The translations under genes were made by a program, and so were the position numbers. This document shows, one piece after another, positions 1 to 12,434 of a DNA stretch of 64,000 bases. The first letter of the stretch is position 1, and every line of letters starts with the position of its first letter. This DNA is from Sordaria brevicollis (taxonomy: Eukaryota > Ascomycota > Sordariomycetes > Sordariales > Sordariaceae): assembly GCA_033439795.1 (NCBI GenBank), contig JAUTDP010000003.1, positions 1,984,001-2,048,000 on the forward strand. The letters are read 5' to 3'. The notes beneath the pieces are model-generated. The model saw only the letters and a list, made by a program, of their open reading frames with translations. It did not search any database and was not told the origin of the DNA.

Positions 1-33
1 GAGGGTCTCCCAAACTGCGTCGCATGTTCGTGC

Positions 34-1811
34 CTAGAGGTAAGTAGCAGAACTGCTGGAGCTCATCATCTCTTCCTTCCATTGCTGATTTCGGTAGAGA
101 TGGTCGATTTCGCGGCGTGCTTCTAGATTGTCCACCCAGTTTCTATACTTCTCTCGGAGAAGCGTATAAACAGCAATCACCGGCCAGATAATGACTTCGA
201 GCCAGCTTTGCAGCTCCATTTTGATTATCCAGAACCATTGTTGCTGCCATGGACGATTAATCACTATCGCCCAGAGAAGGAAAGTCGCGAGAGTGAGTGG
301 GATGGCGATAGCCCAGTATATCACAAAATGCTTGCGTTGGTCCCAGTTAAGGGATGGCATTGAGAAAAGGGTAGATAGGTATGTCGCCGGAAGGAAAGCC
401 ATGGTTAGAACCGCAATGGTCTTCATCGCAGAGCTATCTTGACGAGCAGCTTGGGCTAGCTGATGAGTTGTTTCCGCAGTCTTGATATTGCGTATGGCGT
501 CCATTTGATTGAGATAATGAGTTCTCTGGCGGGTTTCAAATTTGTTAGTACAATGAGCATGCAAGACTCATTCGAGTTATCATCTCTCCGTGAGGCAACA
601 ATGGGAGGCTTACCATGGACATGAAGCTGCTTAACCGCAAGTCAATGAATTTAAGGACTTCCCGCACCGCTTCTAGCTCCTGTCGGAGTTGGTCGAGTGC
701 AGTCAATATGCTTTCGTTGCTGCGGTCGACGTCATCAGATTTTGCAGTGTTAGGTAGCTCCTTTGCCATGATCACCAAGTTGTGCCACAGTGACTCGATG
801 GTGTTGAGCTCCATCTTCGCAGTCTCCAACTCTTTTGTGATGTCCATCTTTGTGAATTCAACCATACGAGAACGGTGAGCTTCATACCGTTCCAACTCCA
901 CTTCAGGGGCTTCCCCGCTCCTGGGTGCGGTCCATGTCAGCCACTTCACCCATGGATAACCAATCCATCACTCGCTCATTGACATGGCCGATCCGTCCCT
1001 GGCACTCCTTCAGAGCATATACCGAAATAGCGAAAGGTAGGTACAATGGTGATTGCGAATCTTCCTTGAACGCTTTCAAGTAGCTCACAAGATCTGTCAC
1101 CGGCGAGCGGGAGGAGACATACTCGGACAAGTTGACATCTTGTTTCAAAAACGGTCCTTTCTGCTCCACCCGTTGGGATATGGAATCCAGCTGATGAGCA
1201 AAGGCGGAGAGATCTGAAAGGATGATACACCTTGTGTCAAACGCTGGAGATTGTCCGTGTTGGCGTATGGACCATATGAACTTGATGGACTCAGTAGCTA
1301 AGTAGCCCGAGACACCTTCCTCATCCGCAGTTCGGCCCAAAAACTCAAAGCCTCGCAGCATCTTATAGTGACCCATCTCGCCAAGACGGGGTCGAGGACC
1401 AAGAGCCCCCCACAAGCGATCAAAGCAAATCTGTGAAATCTCGACAAGCTGCTCTCCCACGTTGCTCATGTGCCGTGTATGAACGAATGCAACTTTGACG
1501 CCGGTACAAGCAAGCTGTGAATATTCAGAGCCAGGAGGGATGACCTCAGGGGAGGAGTAGCCAGATTCGACGACTGGTGCTAGCAATGGAGGCTCTATCT
1601 CTGGGGAGAAACGGTATTGAACGCCTGGTCCACGCACATTCGGCCATATTTGCGCGACAGCGCAGGGAACGACGGGTATCCGGACCCATCCATGTGGTTC
1701 ATGTTTTAAGGGATGGACGGTATACGGCTTGGCCGATCGGCACCAGAACCAGCTTGGTGCCCTCCTACGTCCGTCGGCGTCTGATGGACAAAGCTTCCGA
1801 AGTCCGTCCAT
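34..1811 (-). CDS. CorA-like magnesium-transporter-domain protein (fungal type)
   Basis: Start ATG at 1811 in a GCCATGG context. The N-terminal ~300 residues have no recognised domain. The middle part is helical and coiled-coil-like (ELETAKMELNTIESLWHNL, then LDQLRQELEAVREVLKFIDLR). The last exon carries two membrane segments, TIAVLTMAFLPATYLSTLF and FVIYWAIAIPLTLATFLLW, followed by a charged cytosolic tail. The AVLTMxFLPxTYLSxLFSM layout is that of fungal CorA-like proteins; the bacterial GMN signature is not present. A clear intron runs 613 to 526 (GTAAGC...TACTAAC...CAG, phase 0). The join near 905-950 is unresolved: the first frame stops at 903 and the second opens around 949, with no convincing intron of normal length but CGGGG and CCCC runs nearby, so a one-base frameshift is likely. 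Transport activity is inferred from the family; membrane topology is visible. Confidence 0.72.
526..613 (-). other. Intron of the CorA-like gene
   Basis: Donor GTAAGC at 613, branch-like TACTAAC near 550, acceptor CCAG ending at 526. It joins ..SSFMSM to RTHYLNQ.. in phase 0 and leaves both membrane segments in frame. Confidence 0.8.
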
Positions 1812-2049
1812 GGCGATGCTTCACCAGACGTGAGCGTTGAACTTTATACAGCGAGATCGAACGGAAGGTAATGGTGACGGTAGAGGTAGTAACTTGAAGA
1901 GGTAGGAACAGAATCAGTACCAGAGTGCTTGAATGGGGGAGGAACGAAGCTTGAAATACACGTACACTGGTCGAGGGGACAATGCCCACGGCTGTGTCAA
2001 GACATTGGAAATATGCTCCTCAATGTCAGTATCCGCTCTTCGATACTTA

Positions 2050-2192
2050 CTCGTCGGTTAGGTTGTATAGACCATGGGCCGTGTGGGGCCTACCTTTGGG
2101 GGCCCGCTTCCAGCCAAGCCAACCTCCTCTCCTCGTCCCTCTGAGAGTTGGGAGTTTTACCTGTAACGCGCAAGCTCTGTAACGCTCCAGAA
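2050..2192. repeat. Left terminal inverted repeat of the pogo/Fot1-like element
   Basis: Pairs with 5214-5325. The inner 76 bp (2117-2192) are almost identical to the reverse complement of 5214-5290; the outer part shares CTCGTCGGTTAGG but has indels. This copy keeps C where the right copy has T (TTACAG versus TTATAG), so it is the less mutated end. Confidence 0.88.
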
Positions 2193-5100
2193 TTAATAAT
2201 CTACTAGAACTTTACTAAACCTTCTTCAATCCTTTTGTGAATAACCTCATTTTGTTCGTACCGTCGAACTCTATTCATTATATATACTTTTACTATACCT
2301 ATCTTTAATCCAGAGGTTATATCCCGTATAGAGAAGGCCGCCCGACATTTTTTAATAGGTTAAACCGCGACCGTAACCCAATCTACTACGTTTCGAATTA
2401 AAGCTAATATTAAAGCTAAAAATAAAGGGAAAATTATATATAAAACCGTTAATAAATTCTTTAATATTAGCGAAATTATTATTAAAAAATATATTATATT
2501 TATTAAAGATAAAAAATTATTATTAATAAATATAAATACCTATTACTTAATTGCTTTAACCGAAGAGGAGGATAAAGTTTTTAATATTGTAATTTAAATA
2601 ATTAACCGTAGTTACTTCCTTATAATTAATACCTTTTTAATTAAATTAATTAATTAATTAAGGGATTAACGACTAATTCCTCTATTTATTTAATTATATA
2701 AATAATAGGCAATTAAATAGCGGAAATAATACCCAAAATTCGAATTCAAAGCGGCTAATTTTAAGGATATAAAATATATAAGTATAGAAAGCTAATTAAA
2801 CTCCCTTAAAAATTAATTTAAAGAGGTTAAAGCTATTTATATTGGTTTTAATATTAAGGAAGAGAATATTTAAAATATAAATAAATTTCCCTTCTAGGTA
2901 AGGGAGATTAAAGGAATTATAAAGGTATTTCTTATTAATTATATCCCCTATATTATTTTAGTATAATTTCTTTACTAATTAATATAATAATAGGTATTAT
3001 TAATAAAGAATAAGGTACGTATAAAAAGGATTATTTTCAATCCTAATAATAAAGAAAATCTTATTATTATCGATATTATATTAATTATAATAAAGAATAT
3101 ACCCTCCTTCTTAATATTTAAAGCCTAAATTATAGTATAGGGTAATGTGCAAGCTAGTTACGAGGTTAATCCAAATGTAGTTATAACTAATACTGTAATT
3201 AGATATAATAACGTATATCGAGCTATATAATGGGTTAAGCACTTTAATAAATACTCCTTTAAATTATCCCCCTCCTTTAATAATATAATCGAAGAATAGT
3301 TTAGTATATTACTAAATTATCCCCCCTTATTCGAGAGATTAGAAGAAATTATTATAGTTATTATATTAATAAAACCGAAGGTATATAGGGTATTATTTAT
3401 AAATAAATTTAAAATTTATAAAGATTTTAATATCCTATAATATTGTAATACCTTCGATATTATCCCTATAACGCTCCCGTCCTATATTAATTATATATTC
3501 TAATTACTCGATATAGGGGTATACTAGGCAATTAAAAAGGCTTACTAGAAGGTTTTAATTAATGAAATTATTAATAATACTATAATAATTAATCGTATAA
3601 TATTTTTAAATAATTGGAAGAAAGTTAAAGAGGCTAGGTTTATACGTAGTAATATTTATAAAGGGTGGGAAAAAATAGGGCTTTGGCTATTTAAATTAAA
3701 TATATTACTGTTATTTATTTAATAATATAAATATAATTAATATATATATTATTATTATAAATATCCCTCTTAACTAATTACGCATATTTATTAAAGTAAG
3801 ATAGGAACCCTTATTCTTTAAAAGATTCGAAGTTATTATATTATAGAAGGCTCTACGTACCCTCGAATCGCTAATTATTTAAAAACGCTTTAATATCGCT
3901 AATTCCCCGTTAAAAAAGAATATTAATAATATTAAAATAGCGTTAAAAGTCTCTATTAATAATTAATAAATAATATTTAATTAATAAGAATTATAATTTC
4001 GCTGTATCGAAGCGGAGGTATAAAAATAAAACCTGCGGTATTATATTATTATTAGGGATAGAGTGTATATAAAAAAGGTTTTAAATATTAAGGTAACCGT
4101 TAAAATATTATTCGATATAGAAGAAAGTTTTAAAGAGATTTAGCGAATAAATATAACCTTTATTAAAAAAGTCGCCCTCGATAAGAATTTTAATTTTAAA
4201 TAGTAATTACTACGTAAAAATTAGGCTAAGAAAAAAAAGGGTCCTACTCTTATTATTAATAAAATTCCTATTTTTAATGAAAATGGTTTTATATTTATTA
4301 CGAAAGATAATTTAAAATACGAATATATATTATACGTAAAAAAAGGATAGAATAAAATTAAAAATAAGGGTAATAAAATTCGTTGTACTTATTTCGTTAA
4401 TTTATAAGGATAGGACTTCGATTTCTATATCCTTAAAATAAAAGTATAGAAGGTAATATAACCGAAATAAAATATAAAAGTATTTTTAACCAATTTTAAA
4501 GATAAAGAAGATTAACGCTTTAAAAAAATAAGAAAAATTACTTTACTTTTAATATACGAAGATTACGTACTTTTTAAGACTTATAGTAAAAAGAGGGTAA
4601 AGAAAATTAAGAGGGGGAGTTCTTCTTCGATAGAAATTATTTTAGGCAACGAGGTAGAAAAGCTACTAAAATTCCTAATCTTATTAAAATACCCTTATTT
4701 AATTATTAAAAGGATAATAAAAGTAAGACCTTTTTTAATAAAGCCTTTATTTATAAGATTAACCGCTTTAATACTTTACCCTCCTCTTCGTAAGAAGATT
4801 AAAAAGGTTAAACCCCCTCTTTTTAAAAAGGGGAAGGAAAAGGCCGTCGATATAAAATTTAAAAAAGAGGAGGTTATTACGGTAATTATAACGGTAGTAA
4901 ATAAGAAATTAGAGGTGCTTATTAGCCGTATACAGGTTATTATTATTATATTAAATAATTCTAATAATTTTAAAGGTATTAACGTAAATAAAAGTATAAA
5001 TAAGGGTAGGGAATTTAAATTTAAATTAGAAATTGTCGTATAAATAATAGCGTATACGGGCCACCTATAGCTTTTCAATATTATAATAATATATTACGAC

Positions 5101-5213
5101 CTTTTTTTCAATAAAAGAATAATATTACTAAATAGAGCTAATCTTTACGAGTAATTTACATATTTCATCGTATTTTTTGAGTATGTTTTGGTAGAATTGT
5201 TGTATTATAAGCG

Positions 5214-5325
5214 TTCTGGAGCGTTATAGAGTTTGCGCGTTATAGGTAAAACTCCCGACTCTCGAAGGGGACTAAGAGAGGAGGTTGGCTGGACCTACCC
5301 ATAGCACCAACACCTAACCGACGAG
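5214..5325. repeat. Right terminal inverted repeat of the pogo/Fot1-like element
   Basis: Reverse complement of 2050-2192 with C-to-T changes in CpA/CpT contexts, consistent with RIP acting on one end more than the other. Confidence 0.88.
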
Positions 5326-5327
5326 TA

Positions 5328-5835
5328 CCTACCCATCGTCCAATAGCCATCTCGTCGCCCTCTTTTGCATTTGCCTCGTGCGTAGAACAGGTACTGGTAG
5401 TACACACCAAAAGAGTGTGGCTAGCGTGGGAAGGCGCTTCTTCAGGCTGATTCAAGGAGGGGATGTCAAAGTTCTCCACCTCCCACCAAAGGCGAAGAAT
5501 GCCTGGGAAAGGACGAGGCGTCCCGATGCACGTAAACACCGGTCCAATCGACAGCAACGTACCCCTCATTTCACGAGGCAACGACGAGCATGCAAAGTGG
5601 TTGCTGCGACGAAGATGCAGCGGTTACATGCAGGACACACAGTGCTTCCATTTTCCCTTCACAGTGCTACTGTTTTCCCCCCAGCACGGACACCGCAACA
5701 GGTCGAGGACGTGCACAAAACTTGACCAAAACACCATGCCCAGCATCACCATGTCAACATTCCTCCATCAGCTGGAAGACGTCGTCTTTTCAAGACCTCA
5801 ATTGCACCACCTCACCATGTCCCCATCGCTTTTCA
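5328..5835. other. Spacer between transposon and SMP-30-like gene
   Basis: Base composition returns to normal immediately outside the element. Only overlapping short reading frames in both directions are present, none with a recognisable protein. It contains the 3' flank of the minus-strand SMP-30-like gene. Confidence 0.5.
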
Positions 5836-6780
5836 TCACTCCCAAACCACATCCCCATCCCAATCACCACAAACCCCTCCCCGTCTAAACCCTAACAGCA
5901 TAAACCCCCTGCCCCCCACTAACATACACCACCCCCCTATCCCCCTCCCCCTCCCCACCGCACACGCCGTACTCCCACTAACAGTCGCCACACTCTTCGG
6001 ACTCGGCTTTTGTTGACTCGTATCAACCTCCACCAAACTATTCCTCGAATTCGTCGCCACATACACCTCCCCCGGTCCAAAGCAGAGATCATCTCCCATC
6101 AAATTCGTCCACAACGTCGTCACCGCCCCCGTCGCCTTACCCGTTACTGGATCTAGGACAAGTTTGTGAAAGGAATTCTTGAAAATGTTTGTGTACCATA
6201 GCGTGCTGTCGCTGGCGCGGTACCGCAGACCGTCTATGCCAAACGGGATAGAGCCGGAGGGAGCCATGGTAGCGTCCTTGATCACTTGTTCGTATTTGGC
6301 GGTTGAGATATCCAGGCGGTAGACCACCCCTTTGCCCGCATCGCCTACAAGGACGGAATCGTTGGTGAAGGTGGACAAACCATTGAGGTTCCCTGCTTCG
6401 GAGATGGTCTTGATGAGCGTGGACTTCGGTGGGGAAGAGGTAAAGTCGACGCGGTAGATGGATTTACCGCCAATGACGGCGAAGATGTCAGGCGCAAATT
6501 CGACGATTCCCGAAAGACCCGAGGTGCCGGAGATGGAAAGAGCGGTGGAGGAGGTTTTGGTGAGGGGGTCGATGGAGATGAGGGAGGGGGAGTTCATGTT
6601 GGTTGCGAGGATGAGGCCGGAGGAGCGGATGGCGAGGTTTTCGATGGAGGAGAGGCGGACGATTTGGGAGGCGGCGGATTGGCGGGCGGAGAGGGTGCCG
6701 TCTGGTGCTGGGAGAGGGGAGGAGAGGGTGGTGGTGGTTAGGCCGAGGGCCATGAGGAGGAGGGTGGTGAGGGAGGGCAT
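5836..6780 (-). CDS. Secreted SMP-30/gluconolactonase-like beta-propeller protein (hetero-Diels-Alderase-like group), frameshifted near the C-terminus
   Basis: Start ATG at 6780. Residues 1-20 (MPSLTTLLLMALGLTTTTLS) are a signal peptide. The following ~290 residues show the six-bladed propeller pattern of fungal SMP-30-like proteins: IENLAIRSSGLILATNMNSP, FAVIGGKSIYRVDF, NGLSTFTNDSVLVGDAG, GIDGLRYRASDSTLWYTN, DDLCFGPGEVYVATN and STAC near the end. Some relatives are sugar lactonases and others pericyclase-like enzymes of secondary metabolism; the substrate cannot be told here, and no biosynthetic cluster is visible nearby. The open frame runs to 5836, but its last ~45 residues are Gly/Trp/Arg-rich nonsense. 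The neighbouring frame gives RGVVYVSGGQGVYAVRV and a stop at 5885, the normal end for this family, so one base is lost or gained in the C/G runs at about 5937-5976. Confidence 0.78.
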   Translation of the reverse strand: MPSLTTLLLMALGLTTTTLSSPLPAPDGTLSARQSAASQIVRLSSIENLAIRSSGLILATNMNSPSLISIDPLTKTSSTALSISGTSGLSGIVEFAPDIFAVIGGKSIYRVDFTSSPPKSTLIKTISEAGNLNGLSTFTNDSVLVGDAGKGVVYRLDISTAKYEQVIKDATMAPSGSIPFGIDGLRYRASDSTLWYTNIFKNSFHKLVLDPVTGKATGAVTTLWTNLMGDDLCFGPGEVYVATNSRNSLVEVDTSQQKPSPKSVATVSGSTACAVGRGRGIGGWCMLVGGRGFMLLGFRRGGVCGDWDGDVVWE

Positions 6781-9700
6781 TGTGGGTTTTCGGTGATGCT
6801 GTGGTAATGGTGATGGCAGTGACGGTTGTGATGACGGATTGGTGTTTCCAGGTGAGTTGGAGATCCTGCGAGGTGAGCGAGGTCAAAGAGACACTGAAGC
6901 CAGACACTCGCCGTTCGAACGTCCAAAGCTCGTCCCAGGCTCGCCCATCATGAAGGGCAATGAGCTGTGATATGCCCCCCATCCAGTTAACCGCAGCACA
7001 GAAGTCCATCCCGAACAACGTTTGACACTAATTCGCCCATATGGCATTCGCTATGGGACGCTGTCTTCATACCGCCTTGGCGAACAATCTCAGCCATTTG
7101 CCTCAACAGGCACGGTTTTGAGCCGCGCGGGACAATAAGATCTGGGGTAAGAGGCTAAATGCCGGGACAAAGATCAACATCCGGGCCTGGGCCTTTCATG
7201 GACGGCACCTGTGTTCTGCCGTGCTCTGCCGTGTCCGACGAGAAGCAGCCGCGGTTATTAGCCGGGTGATCGTCCCGGAACGGCTTGAAAGAGTCAGTAT
7301 TGCCGACCTATTTATCTGATACTCCCAGCTGGAATAGACTGCCATGCTCGGATATTGTTCCAAGCCAGAAGGAAGTCACTTGACGTGTGTCTTGTCATGA
7401 AGATGCGGGCAGTATATCACGGAGGTCCCTCCGAAGATGCTGCAGAGGTTGATGTCGGGGCCACCGGGACGGCTCTTGCTCCTTCTTGTCTTCACGATAG
7501 TCTGATACCTAGACCCTGGGAGATTCGGGTTGTTCACATGCAACTTTTGTACGGCCCGAAGGATCAATAAGCCCCTGCTGGCCTGCTCTGTTCTGTGCTC
7601 GGAGACGAGTCGGAATACTGTACCTCCTGTAAGTGTCCCATTGCTTGTTATGAACTTGGCGAGCAATAGCCGCCTTCTTCCTTCCTATGCAATGCTTGGT
7701 ATAGGTTTGTGTCACGTCTCTTGCACCTCGTCAAGTATCAGGCTTTGCTTTTGCTCGTGCCTTGAAATAGCCTTATGAGCTTGGCTTCAGCTTTGAGCTT
7801 GTGAGAAGGCTTGTGACAGAGCCTCATTCCCTTGTGTTTTTGCCATCCCATCACGTGCACTGTCATCTCCCCATCTCTCCTCTCATCGCCATCATTTCCT
7901 CACCTCATCATTCCCATCCTGACCCCGGACCCAGGAGACCGGTAGCGACAAGTCGGCAGGTGTGTCAATCCAGGGTCCTTTCTCGACAAGGAAGGTGTTG
8001 AAACAAGCGATGATGAACGTCAACCTCGCTTCTTTAGCTTCGTGGTGATGGTGAGACAGATCGAGATCTCGAACTTGATATCAATTTCAAGCAATTCAAG
8101 GTCGGTAGGGGTTAATGCCGGTGCCGGTTTCGCTGGTAGTGTCGGTGTTACTGTCACCACTCACCAGCGGTGTAGTAATACGTTCCACAGTTTCTCAGAT
8201 ATCTTACTGGCCTGTCTTGTCCGAGTTCTTCCTCTCACAGTCAATCTTCAGGCCTAGATCTCTGTACTCCTGTCATCTGCATCCCCTAGTGTTAGGTAAG
8301 ATTGACCAGTCCAGGGCACCCATGTGCGTACCTCTATGCTCCCCTGTCCATGAATGCGGCTCTTCAAAGTTTGGTGTCACCATTCAGCGATCCCCTTGAA
8401 CCAAGCATCTCCGTCCATTCGGCAACCCAGTCAGACCAAGCATCTCCGTCAATCCTAGCATGCCGTCAAAACCAATGGCCCAATGACCCTATCATAGGGG
8501 ACACTTTGCAAGCCCTCGTAAGCCCTCGCAAGGCCGTTACCCCCAAGGTTTAGCAATGTCGTACAAGTTCAAGCCTCATCCCATTCCACTGGTCCTGCTG
8601 GTGGACTCACATAGAAGTACCCATTCTGCTAAACGCCGTCGGCATTTTTACCCTGAGCTGCACCGGACTTTCCCTACTGTACATACCATCCAGGTTCTAC
8701 CCAAGATCATGGTTTTCCTGCCATTCAGCGTGTCATTGGGAAGCAAACATCCCCCCCTAGCCCTCGCTCAAGCCCTTGGATTCGTTAACTCTCGTGGAAG
8801 TGGGGCATTCCCGACATGAGATGACAAGATTCGTTGACTCACTTGCATTCTAGACAGTACACCCCATTGATACATGCTTTTGGCCTTTTTGCGAGGGTAG
8901 CGAAAGCTCTCTAGAGTAGCCGAGAGCTTAAACATTCTTGGAGATGCTTTTACGCTAGTAGGTAGACAGTGTTTCCGAGGAGTACCGACTTACCAACTTC
9001 CGGGAATGAGATCGGTAGTAATGGCTCGTGATTGATGGAGTTAAGACCCTCGACTCGAGGAAGATCTGCCGGTATCTCCGACGCTAGTGGTTATAACCGC
9101 GTCCTGGATGTCTGCATGTGTAGGGGACATTGGAATTGGGTAGACAGGATGGATGCCGTAAAAACGCTAGGAAGACGTCGAATAGTCGGCGATATGGGAT
9201 CGATGGCGGGTTGGAAAGCGTAGACGAAGAGAGAAAGGAGGTAGTTTGATGAACTTTTGCATTAACTAACCTGATGCTTTAACTTGAAAAAACATAACTT
9301 TTTTCGTCAGCATCGTAATAGCTCGATAATGATAAACAAAGGGAAGGTGATAATAATAATGATATTACATATACAAACGCGTGCTCGCTCGCTCGTTTTG
9401 CTAATAGATAGGTAGGTAGATAAAGGTAGATAGATATAGCTTCTCAAAAAATGCAACAAGATCAGAATCTCCCTGTGAGTGATGATGATGATGAAATATC
9501 CCCTTTGAACGCCTTGTCGCCTTTCGCCCGTTCGCCCGTTCGCCTGCTGCTTGGAAGAGCCGTTCGCGGCCTTCATCATAGGGCCTCCGATGAAGGAGGC
9601 CGCCGACAAAAGAAGATCCCCCCCACCCCATTGCCGCCGCATTCGCGCGGTCGACATCGTCTTCGCCTTCTTTCTTAATTCTTATCCAAAGCATATTCCC

Positions 9701-9795
9701 CGTATATACGCCATGCTCCATTTCTTATCATCCCATTGTACCCATCCCATCCCCTTTCCATATACCAAAAACTCCCAAAAGAGACCCGTCAAAGA
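6781..9795. other. 3-kb intergenic region
   Basis: Promoter side of the SMP-30-like gene (from 6781 upward) and 3' side of the ankyrin gene. No reading frame shows coding character. A short direct repeat (ACCAAGCATCTCCGTC) occurs twice at about 8401-8455. Simple repeats occur near the right end: TAGG/TAGA tracts at 9405-9440 and a GAT tract at 9480-9494. Confidence 0.5.
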
Positions 9796-12434
9796 TCAAA
9801 GAAACGAAGTCTGAAACTCCAAATGCATCGGCATCCCTCCGGCACCAATTGGCATCCCGTTGCCTCCATATCCTCCATGACCATGCTCATGACCATGCGC
9901 ATGTCCACTACCTTCCCCTTCTTCGTCGTAAATCTGCTGCGCGAATTGAATCTGCCCGTTTTCGTCCATCCACATTGCCGGTCCGTGGGGGTTGATTGAT
10001 GACGATAGCAAGTGTAGTCCGCGACATTGGTTGGCGACGCCTTGCTTCACTAGGTTGGTGATGCACCTCTCGCTGCCGTCAAATACGTCGTATGGGTAGA
10101 TCACGCTGCGCTCACTGACGAGTTTGCTTTGGTCGAATGCTCCCCTCTCCAAGAGCAGCACGGCGCATCGCAGGTAGCGTGCTTCCATGTACACATCTGT
10201 CCTGACATCCGTTCGTTGAATGGCGTACTTGATGAGCTGTAGCGGAGTGTTGCCGCAGTTGTTCATCACGTTGACCTGCGCGCCATGCGAGACGATAAAC
10301 TTGACGGCGGCCACGATGCCAAACTCAGCCGCGTAGTGTAGTGCCGAGTTACCTTCGGTGTCGCGTTCATTGAGGAGAGCTTCGATGTCCTGCTTGGTCA
10401 TCTTGGGGCCGATGCCGAGGAGGGTCTCGAGGCGCTGATCGAGGTTGGCTTCGCCGCCGTTCTTTTCGGAGTCCCGACCCGAAGCAATCTTGCACAGGAG
10501 GCGCATGACGGGCGTTCGCTTGATGCATTGGGAGCTGCTGGCGGTGCTGCCTCGGCTTGAGCGGCCCGTGTAGCCGCTGCCGCGCCAACTGTCGGAATCG
10601 GAAGTCATGGTCATGCGGGTCGAGTTGTTGCAGGAGGTGTCGCCCATGAACTCGGGAAGGTAGCGGCGAACGAACTCCTGCTCGTCACCGAAAATGCGAT
10701 GGAGTTTTGGTGATTGGTACGAGAGGTTCTTGCGGATGCAGTGCCATAGTCGTTCGTCGGCTGAGCACTTGTTGGCGACAAGGAAGCGGGCCGTCCCGTG
10801 GCCAACTTCGCGGAACAGACAATGGAGAATCTCGATCGGGAACGTCTTTTTCGGTACTAGGTGTTGGAGGAATGTTCGTTTCTCGACGTCACGCTGGCAG
10901 AAGTCAAAGCCTCGAGACCGCAGGTGTCGTACGAGGTTGATGAAGGAGGCTGGCCTGAGCTTCGGGTGACTTGGTGGCTCATACACATGAAGGAAGGTCT
11001 CGCCACGAACGTTGATTGCCTGGATATCATCAGTGTGTCTCAGAAGCAACAGCAGAATGGAAACACGGGCGCCCCATCGGGCAGCCACGTGGAGCAAGAT
11101 GTTGCCGTACTTGTCGACCATATTGGCCTCCTCGTCGGTAACAGTGAACTTGCGGAAAGCATGACCTTCTGACTCTTGTGCTTCGATGGCCTTTGATAGT
11201 CTTTCATGCACGCAAGGTGGAGAGCTGGTTGCGATGTGAGCAGAGCAGCACATGGCAAGCAATGCATTATTCAACTCTTCCGTCTTGGGGTTAACAGAAG
11301 AGTACTTCTTCTTGAACAAAGGATTCTGCAGCGCCTTGGCTGCCTTTGCCTTGGTTGCTGATGCCGATGGCTTGTTCTCTTCCAGTAGCGACAAAAAGTC
11401 ATCCCGACTCAACTTGCTGAGCGCCACCGTAGGACCGTTCTCGCTGTGGCCAACACCTTTGGAAGATGCCGACGACGACGAACGTGCCAGACTGGAAATA
11501 CCCGACGAGATACTCGACAGCACCGATGCCCATGACCGCCTCTTGAACGCCGACCTAAGGGACTCCGATGCCGACTTGAGAGAACTTGACATGGACTTTT
11601 CGGACCTAACCGGCGACCTGTCCCGATGCGAAGGGGCCCCATGAGAGGTGTGCGACGTTTCCGGGGAGTTGACGGGCGACTGGTGAAGCTGACATGATGC
11701 ATGGGATGCATGCGAAGTTTCGGGGCTTGCCGTGGCCGACTCGGGTAGCAAGGCTTGTGGTGATGACCGGGCGGATTCTTGTCGACCCCGAGGGTGGTGG
11801 ATGTGCTGATTACCGAGAGAGTCTCCGTCCAAGTTCATGATGATATCGGTACCCATGCCCCCCATGTCCACCATACCCACTCCCATGCGACTGCCCACGA
11901 ACCCCGTCGGCGATCTCCACTCTGTGTCGGCGGCGTGGTGGTGCTGGTCTGGATTGGCGCCGCCGCGAGTCCTGTTATCTCGGTTCTTCCTCCTCATCCT
12001 CCTCTCAGCCCTGACTGATCTGAGAAAGCGCACTCGAACCAACATCGAGGCGAGGTCCCTTGGTCGCCAGTCATCGATGCGACGGTCTGGTAATAGATTT
12101 TTGAGGTGCTTGTGTGAATTTCGTTGTCTGTGAAACACGTCGATCCTTGAGTCAGCAATTCCGGGGCCTGAGAGGTGATCGCCGTCACACACGGTACTGC
12201 AATATCACAGCAGAAAACAAAGAGATGATCGCACCTTGGATCAAATGTGCCATCCTTTAGCCTCTCTAGAATGCGCACAAGGGGCAGGCGCTCACTTTGT
12301 GTGCAGACATAGAGACGCAACAGTTTTCGCTGCTTTGAGGGTGGCCATGGTTTCTCGCGTCTTCCGCGGCGAGGATACTTGCCGGCGCCCGGAGGCGACG
12401 TAGTGCTCTGTGTGGTTGCGACTCGTACTTCCAT
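9796..12434 (-). CDS. Ankyrin-repeat protein with Clr5-like N-terminal domain
   Basis: Two exons: 12434-12235 and 12127-9796 (phase 2). Start ATG at 12434 (MEVRVATTQ). The first ~100 spliced residues (KPWPPSKQRKLLRLYVCTQ, LVRILERLKDGTFDPR, then HLKNLLPDRRIDDWRPRDL) follow the pattern of the fungal Clr5 domain: short helices, a basic linker and a final W...D. Then comes a long Ser/His-rich linker, followed by ankyrin repeats: NMVDKYGNILLHVAARWGA and INVRGETFLHV in the first group, NERDTEGNSALHYAAEFGI and VNVMNNCGNTPLQLI in the second. The tail is His/Gly-rich (GHAHGHEHGHGG). About 830 residues. Clr5-plus-ankyrin architecture is common in Pezizomycotina and of unknown function; a protein-interaction role is inferred. 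Confidence 0.85.
12128..12234 (-). other. Intron of the ankyrin gene
   Basis: 107 nt. Donor GTGCGA at 12234, acceptor TTTCACAG ending at 12128, phase 2 (AG|A = Arg). Splicing joins FDP-R-QRNSHKHLKN and restores a continuous Clr5-like domain split between two frames. Confidence 0.82.

Larger units (their letters stand above)
2050..5325 (+). mobile_element. RIP-degraded pogo/Fot1-like (Tc1/mariner superfamily) DNA transposon
   Basis: About 3.28 kb bounded by imperfect inverted repeats that begin CTCGTCGGTTAGG and are flanked by TA on each side (2048-2049, 5326-5327), as expected for Tc1/mariner insertion. The interior (2193-5213) is very AT-rich with stops in all frames. On the plus strand a degraded DDE_1/pogo transposase can still be read: around 3475-3540 an LP.(Y)I.....LLDIGVY.AIKKAY run matches the conserved LPPHxSHxLQPLDVGVF..LKxxY region around the third catalytic acidic residue, and around 3605-3700 W..V..A.FIRSNIYKGWEKIGLW matches the C-terminal NI..GF..TGL.P block. 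The element is long for this family, so 3.9-5.2 kb may hold a C-terminal extension or a second relic. It is inactive as it stands. Confidence 0.82.

Noticed and set aside
5240..5895. Overlapping 100-140-codon frames next to the transposon
   Set aside because: Frames run into the inverted repeat or antisense to the SMP-30-like gene and have no recognisable protein.
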